Shown here: one piece after another, positions 1 to 11,900 of the stretch | Position numbering within the stretch: the first letter of the stretch is position 1 | How the letters are laid out: every line of letters starts with the position of its first letter | Source of the DNA: Rhytidiadelphus loreus | Lineage: Eukaryota; Streptophyta; Bryopsida; Hypnales; Hylocomiaceae | Reading direction: 5' to 3' | Length of the DNA: 64,000 nucleotides | NCBI GenBank assembly: GCA_947034895.1 | Contig: OX344763.1 | Coordinates: 22,413,001 to 22,477,000, forward strand | Notes under the pieces: generated by a model | The model's database searches: none | Told to the model about the DNA's origin: nothing | Seen by the model: the letters and a program-made list of their open reading frames with translations, nothing else | Made by a program: the position numbers and the translations under genes

Positions 1-3000
1 TTGCATTGAAGAAGGCAAAAAGTCATAATTGCTTTATACAAGCTTCGTGATACTTACATAAGAAACTTTTTCAAATCCAAGGTTTGGCTATTCTACCACA
101 ACCTAAGATGTCTTTCAAGGATTAAGCTACATTTCAAAATCTTGAACAATGAGTACATCCTCAATTTGGGATAGTACACCCCTTCACATGAGAAGATCAT
201 CCATAAATTAAATTATCATTCCTTATCAAAATTGCATATGGTATTCAAATAATGCATTCTTTTATATGTTCGAATCCTTTTTAGATTTGCTAAGAAGAAT
301 ATTCAAATTTTTCTTCTTTCTAATAATATAAAATATGCTCACCGCTTAAAGTGTTGCAATTAGGTTTGGTTATGTGTATCATTGACAACTTACATTGATA
401 TAATGGTTGTGCAAGAATTGCATTGCAAGGTTACCTAGTAGTGTATGACATTGAAGAGAGCCATGTAGGGTGGATGGAGAGTGATTGCAATGAAGATGAG
501 CTCCTTCGATTGAATAAAAACAAGGTTGTATCCTCACGTGTATTTGCTAACCACAAGATTGTAACATGGTGATTTTAGAAATAGACTCTATGTCCCAAAG
601 GAGTTGAGGACTTGTCTATGGCCTAGCTCACATGAGATTGTAACTTTGTATACAATCAATAATGCATTGAATTAATACCTGAAGTCTTTGAATGACAAAA
701 ATAGAATCTTATATCTGTAGGCAAGTTTCTATCAATGCAATTCTTGATGATATTTTTTGAAACCTTTATATTGAGTGGGAATTTCTTCAAACTTTCTAAT
801 AAGTCAATTTGAAAAAGGAACAAGTTTATGGTTAGAGATTTATGTTAGTTTTTTATATCCCTAAACTTTTAAGGAGCTATGAAAAGCATTTTCAACAACC
901 TAGATTTTTTTCTTGTAGAATAGATCCATATTTATAAGATTTTTTTTCATTCCATTTCTAATGGATGAAGTAAAAAATAAGAGGTATAATGTTTTGTAGC
1001 CAATAACAATGAGGTTTATTATGAAGTATCTCCCCAAAATAACAACGAGGTTTATTTCCTGATTCAATTTTTAATTTCTTTAAAAACATAAAGTAAGTAG
1101 AGTTTAGAGTTTTTTTGCAACATTTTCACTATTGGAATTGGCTTCTTCCAATTCCATATTAGACATATTAGAAATTTAGTTCTTTCTATTATCTTATACA
1201 CTTCCAAATAATGATTATTTAAAGGATGGATTATTTTTTCTTGAATTTTTTTCATAGATTTCCACCTTAATTTTTTAACATAATATCAAACTCCTCACAT
1301 TGCCAAAGACAATTTTTTTTTTAAATGTTTCAAAGTTGAAACTTCACCATTTGGAACAATTGGAAAGCTTATTATTCTACTTTGAACATCATGATACTAA
1401 AGAATTAGGCTTTGAAAATTGGTGGAGAAGTAAACATTCAAGTTAGGTACAACATCCTATAATTGTAGATTGTAATCTCCTTGCAATTTAGTTGCTATTA
1501 GAGACAATTATGGGTACAACTACTTCATACAAAGTAACTCTCATTTATTGTATAGTTAGTACTGGGCAAAAATTCATGTAATTTTACTTCAAACTTTGAA
1601 TTCTTCTATACATTAGAAACTTGGAATCATAGTGCAAAACTTGAATATGTTTTAGTCTACACTTCACACTTCACACTTTCTTAGTTTTGATTTTAAGACT
1701 TTGCAACTTGATTACTTTTTAGTTCTTTGAAGTTGCAATTTTCAAGCCATTTTTCTATAGAAGATTGAACATTTTTTAATCTATAAAAGAAACACAAAGA
1801 GTGTTTTTCTGGTGGTTTATTAAAAGTTCCTCCACAAAAAATATTGTGTCCAAGAAGAAAAAATGGATCAATTGTGTGCCCCACCTATGCGACCAATGAT
1901 GCTAGTGTGTGAGCTTGGAGTGGTGAGCTTGTGAGCAGGGAGCCTTGGAGTTAGATTTTCCAGACTTTTATACTGAAAACTTAAATTGTTTGAAAAAAAA
2001 ATCAAAATTTGAAGAATTTATCATTGCAGTTATCAATTGAAAAAATTTGAAGTTTTTATCATTGTAGATGTAGAGGTTTGGAATTAGCCTTCTTGTCAAA
2101 GATTTTGGTGAGAAAGGGAAATCCAACTTTAGTTTCAAACGCACATCACTAATGAAAAGTGCTGGTGTGGACATTGGTTGAGATGACATGTTGATGAACT
2201 ACACCAAGGAGGATGTGTAAGGTACTTTTTCACTTAAACTTTACTTTTTCCACAAAGCACCTTTAGTATAGGGGTTCATCCAAGGATAAGCCAACGTAGT
2301 CTATCGTATATGTGTCTAATGTCACTTTTTCAAGTAGATGTAAATAATATGTAAACTAATTTCAAACAACATACTAGGAAACATATTTTGTTCTTTTTCT
2401 CTTTCTTCCCCCACCTTTATTCCCAGGTTCTCTCAATTTAGTTGTCAGTCCATTATCCCTAATGCAGACACAATGTTCTAAGAGTCTCGGTCCTATATAG
2501 TATTCTAGGGTGGGCAACACCATGGCAACACGTCAGGCTGGGCAACACGTCTTATACATGGATGTTGCCTATGACCTAATCATATATATACAAGATAATA
2601 TTTTTAAAGTATACAAATAATTCGTTAATTAATACCTTTTTATATGTTGGGGCAACAGGGCCAGTAAGTGCTCTTCATGAGCTTTCTCGAATCTATGTGC
2701 AAAATGACTACACGTGGCAGTCTCAGTAGGCAACACGACCAGTATGCAAAGTATGAGATGTTTAGGACAAAGTACCAGATTCTTGGTCTTTGAGCTTTCT
2801 CCTTTCTTCTAAGATTGGGCAACAAGTCCAAAACCACGGGGTAAGTTGTTCCTAAAACATACAAAAAATATTTATCAACCACAAGGAATACTAATTCTAC
2901 AAATTCTGTCCTCCCAATTCTATGCAAACTAGGGGCACGGCCCTTGGGCCGTTCGAAAAATTTGAACCTTTACTCATAAAATTCTCAAATCAACCCCTAA

Positions 3001-4440
3001 AACTCTGAAATTTCAATTTAAATGGCCAAACGGCCTGAAACCGTGGGAAAGGGGCCTATAGCTGCGCGATCAGCCTATGGCCGTGGACCATATCCTATTT
3101 CCGAGACTCAAATCCCTAATTCAATTTCTGGAGTCACAGTGCTGCCGCGGCAACTTCCAATGTGAGTTCTGAATTGCTAATTTACACAATTTGTTTGGAA
3201 TTTCTGGTTCAGCTCATTAGCCAGATTACTATCAAAGCGAGAAGATCATGCACTAACTTGAATCTCAGTTTTACTTTCAATGGCAAGGTCGGCAGAACCT
3301 CGCAGCAAGCAAAAAAAAAATAGTCGCCCAAAACGCCCAGCAGCATCCGATCACAAACGAAGTCGCACAATCAGCGCACACATAATTCCAATTTCAACTC
3401 GTACAGACTGCATCCGTCTGTGATCAATTCGGGAGAAGAAGCCAGTTGGTAGAGAATCGATCCGTTCTTCAGAATCGCCAGATCTCCGAATTTGAGCGCA
3501 GATCAACACAACGTCCTCAGGCTCAATCTCTCCGATCACAAGAAATTTCAGAGCCCGATCCCCTCATTGAAACCGCCGCACTGTATCCCGAACAGATCAG
3601 TTCTTCACTCGCAAAAACGGTACACCAACACCAAATCAGACACAGAATCTAGCATTCACCTCTGATCAAAAGTGTAGCTCAATCTTTCAAGCCATAGTCC
3701 ACGCTTGTTAGGGCCAATTGGGATTCAGTCCACTTTGTCGTAAATTTGCAAATCATTCACATTCCTGCAGCCAAGCCTCCTTGCTCCAATCTCGACTTAA
3801 GACTCCGATCGCCGAACCAGTTTGTCGCTTCACGCTTTGATGCAATTGTTAATTTTGAGATTCACAATTTTATAGATTCAAACACACCAGAAATCACTCG
3901 TATAATCACAAGAAGCGCAACAAAAAGTCTATTTCTCAATCACACAATTAATAACACAAATTTGTACTGCAAAGTTGTTGTTTTTTTAATTAAAATCACG
4001 AAAAATTACATATGACGAGTGTTTCTCTCTGAATACACTGTAGCTAAGAAAGAAAAAATTTAGTCTTTTAAGAGTTGGGAAGAAGGTCCCGTGCCTCTCC
4101 CAACCGGTTTTGTTTTACTTTTCATTCGGGTTTTTTTGTTCTTTTACGCTTCTTCCATCCATATTTGCAACCCATTCATCCTGTTGGCACCTTTTGGAAT
4201 TTTCCATCCATATCGCATCCCATTCATCCATTTTCACTTTTTCATCCGATTTCAGATTTCATCCATCCAAATTGTCCCATTTACATTGCAGAAAGTTTGA
4301 AAACTGCTTTTTGGATTACTTTTAGCTACTTTGTGCTTTTTAGTGCTTTTAGCCTACTTTTAAGCTATTTTTCTTATTTTTTTAGACTACTTTCTATATA
4401 CTTTTCCAATAAAAACTAAAAAGTAACCTAAAAACCAAAA
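1..4440. other. AT-rich intergenic DNA, no supported gene
   Basis: No open frame here is both long and protein-like on either strand. The first 2.5 kb is AT-rich, with homopolymer T and A runs typical of decayed repeats. Between 2510 and 2825 the motif GGCAACA recurs several times (near 2513, 2523, 2541, 2651, 2729 and 2818), as if from an old repeat. A more GC-balanced patch at 2935-3860 has a small perfect palindrome with 7-bp arms near 2937 (ACGGCCC / GGGCCGT) and short open frames on both strands. It could be the remnant of a promoter or 5' exon, but I recognise no protein. At 4150-4290 the words CCATCCATA and CATTCATCC repeat. Confidence 0.5.
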
Positions 4441-4483
4441 TCTTTATTCTACAGGATGACATGGCGATGAATGATGGGAAGCC

Positions 4484-5213
4484 ATGTGGGAGGCTCGTGA
4501 AAAAGACCTTCGTTTTTTCCAACTACTCATCAAAACTACAACCATCGAGGGAGATTTGGTTCTTGATTGCATCGCATCAACATGTGAATATTCAATTGCA
4601 TTATTGTCCATTCAAGTAGCAATTTTGAAAATAATTCATTTCACTAATTCATTTTGTATTGCCTTGACTTCATGTGCATCTATTACTACTTGTCGTGGTA
4701 CAAGCCGCCACATTGTGGCTTTGGAGGAGAACATTGACAATTTTGATGCCCTCCTCAAATCCATGAGGAAGCCTACTCCAGCTTCGATGAAGGCACCACC
4801 TAAACCACCAACACTTCAAGCACATGATTTGGATGATATGCCCGTGGTGCCTCGAAAATTTACTCGAAGGGAAAAATTCAGTAAGTAAGTTTGCATTTTT
4901 TTTAAGTGTTTATTTCTATACTAATTTTTGCGTTCTACACTTCTAATATTATGTCATATTTGTTTGCAGCCATCGAGGATTGATGTCATCAGATGTGATG
5001 CTAAACAAACGAAATCTTTTCTACAGTCCAGAAAAGAGTTTTGATCTCCTATTCTATGCAGAGCACATGGCAATAGCCTTTGCGGATTTTGGTTGCCTTA
5101 AACCAAAACGACGTAAAGATACATATGCTCTAAATGTTTTACAATTCATAGATGGATTTGCATCTGAGGGTAGAGAGACTTCAGAATCCTCTACCAATGA
5201 GGATTGCGACTGA
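4484..5213 (+). pseudogene. DNA N6/N4-methyltransferase-like gene fragment
   Basis: The frame opening at 4484 reads through GDLVLDC.AST and, after an insertion of about 30 residues, CRGTSRHIVALEENID.FDALL. This resembles the C-terminal part of N6_N4_Mtase-type DNA methylases, where a VLD..aGtG loop is followed by strand R.i..E and a helix. The separating stretch starts with GTGAATATT near 4584 and may be an unspliced intron. A donor-like site near 4888 (AA|GTAAGT) and an acceptor near 4970 (TTTGCAG) can join the frame to a second block at 4971-5213, which ends in an acidic tail and a stop. No upstream AdoMet or catalytic DPPY-type motif is visible, so this is at most a fragment or a degenerate, possibly transposon-derived, copy. 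The family call rests on motif shape only; a chance open frame is the alternative. Confidence 0.4.
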
Positions 5214-7152
5214 GTCCACTGCAACATAGATTCATGAGATAGATATATCTCATGAGTCGAACTATTATGTATGGATTTGTGTGTTTTATGGCTACATATG
5301 GAGCATCATTTATTTTTCTTAGCATTTTTTAATGGTGTTATTTGATTCAAAATGGACCACTCTTATTTGTTGCAATGAAGTTTCTTAACAAAAGTAGTAA
5401 ATGACTTTGAATTTCACTAAAATGAACTCACTTTTGGGCTACTCAAAATTTTCTAAACCCATAGTCATAGGATCCTTGCATTTTTCTCTCAAAAAAAAAA
5501 TGGAGGCTCACAAGCTCATAGGCTCATGCTCACATGCTAGCAACCCTGCCTATGCGACTCACTATTGCAACTTCCAACCAATAGCAAGTCTCTCAGTATG
5601 CAAAAGTAAAAAAGAATTCATCATTGATTTTCATTTTGATTGATTTTGACCAAAATGTGACACCTACATTTGGACCAAGAAACTTAGACACTTAAACCTA
5701 AATATTTATTGTACAAGATCATGTACACAATCCAAACATAAGCCCCTGTGAGAGCCTACTATCGATTTTTGATATACCCAAAGACAATACTTTGAAAACT
5801 CACACTTGGGCCTTCTTTACTCCAAAAATGAGGGGACTAGAAAATTGAGAAGATTTTCCTTCGCCAAAATCCCCTCATTTGCCATTGAAAAGTCTTATTT
5901 TGGAGGTCATGACCTTCAGATTAGTGTAAACTGCCAAAAAGGCATGAAATGGCAAATTTTTTTTATTATTAATTAAAAAAAATAACACTTTTCAATGAGG
6001 ACTCTAGAATTTTAGTTAGATCCACATCCTTGAGGTGGGTCTAACTATAGTTTTGGAGGTTCAAAATTTGAAGATTTTTTCTACCACGTATATTGGAAAA
6101 AAAAGTGTGCTCCACATCATCTTAGAAACTTGTGACCACTTATTTCATGGTGTAAACTCATTTTCCAAGGACTTTTTGATTTCAACCAATCTAAAACTTT
6201 AAAAATTTGGCTCCTTAGCCCCTAGATTTGGAATAAATTGAGTCTCATTCATACAATGTTGAAATAATACATGCTAAGTGCATGAAAATTCTCTTGATTT
6301 TGCCAGCAAGATCCAATATTAATAATCTATGTTTCATAGGTCACCTAAATACTTATTCTGTATAGGTGACTGATTGGTTAGTATGAAAATTAGTGTGAAC
6401 AATCTAACAATGTCGCCCTTATGTTACACACCACAAATGCTACAATGCCACCACTATAACTATTGTGGAATAGTATGTCCTTGTGATAAACAATATAGAC
6501 TATACTAAATACAAGTAACCATTTTTGTGTAGTTTGATGTGGTATAGTATATCCTTGTGATAAATAATAAGGTAGATGGCTCTAAAAGCAACTTCTAACA
6601 CAAAGGTACATTTCACTTTCTTCAATGTACCAAGAATGTACATTTTAGGAGGTCACTTTTAGAAAACACAACATTTCAACTTCAAAAATTTGTAACTCAT
6701 TTCACATAGGTTCAAAAATATGAAACCACTTGGAATAGATGCCAATTTCATTTTTCTTCTTACCAAAATTTACTGAAATTTTTTTAAAGGAGTTTAGCTT
6801 CCCCCCAAATGCAATCAATTCTTAAAGGGTTGCTTTAAGAGCCTCCTACCATATAGATCATACTAAATACAATAACCATTTCTGTGTAGTAGATATGCTC
6901 AGTTACTATTTGTGATGATTATATACGCAATTATGCACTTGCCTTACCCAAATTTCAGTTGATCTCATTCACTGTAGATAATTGAGTTATTGGCTCCGGA
7001 AACGAAGGGGAGTACAGTTCCAACTTCCAACAGTTAAAAGTCTTGTAGTGAACAAGTCAACAAGGGCATTCGAAAGGATTTTTTTTTTTTTTTTAAATTT
7101 AAAATTTAAAATTTATTTTAGGCAAATGCAGAAAGTAATAATCACTGGAACG

Positions 7153-8190
7153 ATGAAGCTATTCACATCCGTGAAAACGGATGAATCTTGCAATCTATGG
7201 ATGAAATTTCATTTATTAATCCAAAATACTATACATTAATCCAAAATAGAGTGAAATTGTCCCCAATTTGATAGCAAATTGACAATTTCATCCATTGGAG
7301 AGCAAGAATATTTCACCCAAGACTCCCTACAAAAAAAATCATCTATTTTCAGTGAAAAATCGCTCAAAAACACATCCTGAGTGAAGGCCATTATTTTATC
7401 TGTGAAGTCAGCGCCATTCCAGGGGTAGTTCTTAAATTAGGACATTATTGTGTCACAATTTGTCAAATCCATTTTTCCTGGAACTGGAACTCTCAAAGTC
7501 CCCAATCTCCGGCCATGGACTGATAGGGGAACGAAATTACAGGGAACCTCCCTACAGTGGGGAACCAAGCTTGAAGGTAATAACTGCCCTGGGACCACCA
7601 ACCATCCACTCTCCATTCTTGCCTAAAACTAATAAAATGTACAGTATGTGTACATGAGAGAGTCTAGGGTTGATGATGACGACGATATTGTGCACCCCCA
7701 TTTTCAACCCCTTTGAAAATGCATATGGATGGAGTCCCCAAAAGATGTATTCTACAAGAATGTAGAATCTCCTTCCAACTCCCAACTACAACAAATAAAA
7801 AAAAAGAGTTTTGACAATTTAATAATAGGAACCATCCTCAAAATCTGATTCTTCAGCCGCATTTCCGTGTTTGTTGTGACCCGGAGGTAACCCAATCTCC
7901 AAGGTTGTTTTTTTCCACTCATTTTTGGTATAGTGTAGAAAGCGATCTTCAATGGAGCAATGAAGCTATTCACATCCATAGAAATGGATGAAAAATCACT
8001 TCTTCATCCAATTAAATATACATGCATCCAAAATAGAGCAATGTTGTCCTACAATTTGGTAGCAATTTACCGATTTCATCCGTTGAAAAAGAAGAATATC
8101 TGAAAAGGAAGAATATCTCACCAAATATTCCCTATGAAAAAAATTGTATTGCTTTTTAACAAAGATTTGCTCTGAAAAAATGAATGCCTG
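7153..8190 (+). repeat. Direct repeat pair of about 230 bp (7153-7390 and 7957-8190)
   Basis: The two segments share the same order of words: ATGAAGCTATTCACATCC, then a run ending in CCAAAATAGAG, then ATTTGGTAGCAA-like and TTTCATCC, then GAATAT and a CTCCCTA/TTCCCTA block. They have the same orientation and are about 804 bp apart. A weaker third relative lies at about 23500-23650. This is best read as a dispersed non-coding repeat family. Confidence 0.6.
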
Positions 8191-8224
8191 CACAACCTGA
8201 GAAACGGAGGTTGGTAGGATCTTT

Positions 8225-8735
8225 TAACGGCGTTCCTTCTTTATCTTTATCTTTTTTCTTTTCCTTCTTCTCCTCCTACTTCTTTCTTCTTGTCCCTTTT
8301 TGACACCCCAGCGACGACTTCCCCTAAAAGACGCATGTGCCTCAAGACCCTGCCTGACTCGATGGCCATGGAAGCCCCCTTCCGGAACGATTCTCCCCGG
8401 CCAGGGTCTTGAGCAATCAGTAGTCTTCCCTGTCAGGTGCCGTAGAACTTCGCCTCCTTCCCCACCAGTAGCCTGCTGCTGCTGCTGCGCTTCCCCAACC
8501 AGCCAGCTCTAGTCTCCTGGTGTGATGACCCAGTCGCAGCTCTTTTCCAAGCTTTTCCAAGCTTTCCAACAAGTCCAACAAGTCCTCCCCACACTACTAC
8601 TACTACCCATCTCCACACGGCAAACCAAACGCACTTCCTGCAACCGAAACGCGTCACGAGCTGCCTGCTAGCTAGCTCATCGATCTTCACGAATTCGGAA
8701 CAACAACAACAAGCAGCAGCAGCAGCCGCCGCTAA
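8225..8735 (+). promoter_or_regulatory. Probable promoter and leader of the tweety-like gene
   Basis: A CT-rich stretch at 8230-8300 resembles the pyrimidine patches of plant core promoters. It is followed by GC-richer DNA and a CAA/CAG-rich run at 8700-8735, about 190 bp before the chosen ATG. No convincing TATA box could be fixed, so the start of transcription is not placed. Confidence 0.35.
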
Positions 8736-8921
8736 GTAGGCTGAGCTTTCGTTGGAAGCTCCCGTTGTGTGTCTCTCGAGTGGAACTGACGGGCTATGTT
8801 TGGGAGATCGCGAGTGGGAGATCGGGACAAAATTAGCGGCGACGAGATTGACGAGGCGTTGAAAATTGGGGGAGGATTTTGGTTTTGATTATTACTTGGA
8901 GGAGAGGAGAGGAGAGGAGTG

Positions 8922-11900
8922 ATGATGGCGAGTGCGGGGAGATCGCGTGGAGTAGTAGTAGTAGGGAGGAGGAGTACGAGATTGAATTCGTTGCTGTGGA
9001 GAAGGACGAGTTTAGTGTGGGCGGTGTTTTTGTTGGGATTCGTGGCGCAGGCGTTGGCGGAGAATCCCAGCTGTGGTGGAACCTCGCGGAGACTCCGGTC
9101 GAGAGAATTTGGTGGATTCCCAGTGGGTGGTGTGTCCCTCGGTAAGCTCAGGAAATGTTATTTTACAAATTGGGTTACGAAACTTTGGAAAGATTGTTGC
9201 GAGAGATTGTTGCGAGAGATTATTGCGAGAGATTGTTGTGGAAGACTGTTGCGAAAGACTGTTGCGAAAGGTTGTGGCGAAAGATTGTTGGCGAAAGAAT
9301 GTTGCGAAAGATTGTTGGAGGTTTTGGGTTGCGCGGATTGATGAAAGTCACGTCTTAGGGGCATTGACGAGTTAAATCTAGACGAGAAGTACCTAGGATT
9401 GTGTTGTGGTGGATTGAATTGAGTACACCCGGGATTGCTTGATGGATTGTTTCATTTCTTGATGGGGGTAGTAATTGAAGTTGCTTGCTTTATTTGAAAT
9501 GCTTGAAATTTGCAGTTCGCGGAAGAGCGCTACTTGAGAATTCGAGTTTTAGTTACCGGCCTTTGGCGCCACGGGACGATCGCGTGGATCCTCTCGATGA
9601 TTTCCACCATTATCGCAACGGCTACGATGTCAAGAGCAAGCATTACTGGGCGGTGAGGATGGCAGCACTCTACTCGTAGTTTCTAGGAAATGTCATGATT
9701 TTCATACTTTGGGATTGGCATCGACTAAACCCAATTCTTTTGGATTCTGTGAGTATCTCGACTCGCAAAGAGCTGGAGATTTCGAAGATTTTGTTGTTGG
9801 ATTATAGGGGTTATATCTGAGAACGATCGCCGGAGCACAAATGCGCGCAGTCTTCAATTATCCTGATGAATTTGGGGTTGGCTTTGTGGGGTTTCCTGTC
9901 ATGGAATGTCGGTGGCGTTCACACGGTTTCCGTACTTTGTGATTAGTATCTACATAACCCCAATTTTCCCTGAACTCTCGGAGTATTCTTACTCGCAAAG
10001 AAACTGTAGATCTCGAAGATTTTGTTGTTGAATTTTAGGGGTTATGTCTGAGAGCGATCGCCTGCGCACAAATGCGCGCAGTCTTCAAGGATCCTAATGA
10101 ATTAGGGGTTGGCTTTGTGGGGTTTCCTGTCATGGAATGTCGGTGGCGTTCACACGGTTTCCTTACTTTGTGATTAGTATCTCCATAACCCCAATTTTGC
10201 TCTGGACTCTCAGAGTACCCTTACTCGAAAAAAAACTGTAGATCTTGAAGATTTTGTTGTTGAATTTTTGGGGTTTTGTCTGAGAACGATCGCCGGAGCA
10301 CAAATGCGCACCATCGTCAAGGATCCACTTGAATTAAGCGTTGGCTTCGGGGAGTCTGTCAGAGGTGACTGCTGTGGGTGCCCTAGCCAGTCGGTGTTGT
10401 TCACACAATTTCTATACTTTGTGATTAGCATCTCCATGAACCCAATTTTCCCTGCACTCTCAGAGTATCCGTACCCTCAAAGAACTGTAGATCTCTAAGC
10501 TTTGATGGTCGTATTTTAGGGTTTATGTCTGATGACAATCTCCTGCATGACCAGCCCCTTTTTTTTTTCGCACCATGGGGGCCAGATTGCACCATTTCAA
10601 AATAAATTTCTAGTTTTCGCCAGAAAAAAGTAATCTTTTTTCGCTGTGCATGACTGCTGTGGAGCTTTGAGACCCTGCATTCCCCGAGTACCCATTATCT
10701 CAAAAAGCTCTAGACCTTTAAGCTTTACTTGTCGAATTTTTTTGGTTTACGTCTGACACCGATCTCCTTCATCATCAAGGATCCTACTGAATTCAGGGTT
10801 TGCTTAGTGAACTTTTGCGCCCTGGCCAGTCTGTGTTGCTCACACGATTTACACAAATTCTGATTACCCCAATCTTCCCTGCACTCTCCGAGAACTCATT
10901 CTCTCAAATACTCTAGATCTCTAAGCTTTGATGGTCGAATTTTTAGGGTTTATGTCTGATACCAATCCCCTGCGTCATCCAGAATCCTACTGAATTCAGG
11001 GTTCGCTTTGTGAAATTTTGTGCCGCGACCAGTCGTTGGTGTTCACACGATTTACAGAAATTGTGATTTTCTTCTCACAGAATCCCAATTTTCCCTGAGA
11101 AACTCTAGATCTCCAAACTTTGATGGTCGAATTTTTAGGGTTTATGTCTGATACCGATCTCCTGGGCACTATGATCCATGATCCTACTGAATTAATGGTT
11201 TCCTTTGTGTGTGTTTTTGTGCCCTGGCCAGTCTGTGGTATTCACAGGAATCTCCGGGTACGCCATTGCTGCGGCGTGGCTGTTGCTGGGTCTGCTGCTC
11301 CTTTTGTTCGCTTGCTGCAATTGTCTGTGTGGAAGCAGAGACCACTCCAAGCGACCTCGCTCGCGCGCCTTCTTCTGGACCCCTCGACTCATCGTCTTCC
11401 TCCTCTCTGCCGTGGCCGTGTGAGTCTCGGAGCCATTTCCACACACCCTGGTTACCAAACCTAAACCTCTCAAGAACACGAAGTTCTGTCCCTTGCAGAT
11501 TGAGAATTCTCACCACATGTCTTCGGGACTCTCTAGCATGATTTCAAATGTCTTTGTCGCTCAAACATTAGTCATTGCTGTCAGAGTTCGTGATTTCAGT
11601 TGTGCCATTCTGTTGCACGTTTTTGAGGTTTAGAATCTTGTCTCAAAGTTTTGAATCAGTGGTGTATGGGTATGGCATCGAATAACTTGTGGTGTACATT
11701 AGTCAGTGTTGTCAGAGTTTGTAGTTTCAGTCGTGCGATTCTGTTTCTTGTTTCTAATCTTCTCTCAAAGGTTTGAAATGTGTATGGCATCGAAGAGCTT
11801 TGTAGTGTACATTGAAGAGAGGGTTCTTGCTCTGAAATGTATGTCACAAGATGGTTGATGCTATCGCTGTACAACACTGGTTCTGAACCCCTTGTATATT

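Larger units (their letters stand above)
5214..8921. other. Intergenic DNA with dispersed repeats; 5' flank of the tweety-like gene
   Basis: No gene is supported. Between 6420 and 6900 short phrases recur (for example ATAGTATGTCCTTGTGATAAA-like words near 6469 and 6545, and ATACTAAATACAA near 6505 and 6862). The stretch near 6710-6760 resembles the arm sequence of the element at 55353-56915. A poly-T/AT block lies at 7079-7125. From about 8225 the sequence becomes pyrimidine-rich and then GC-rich, as expected for a promoter and leader of the gene starting at 8922. Confidence 0.5.
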
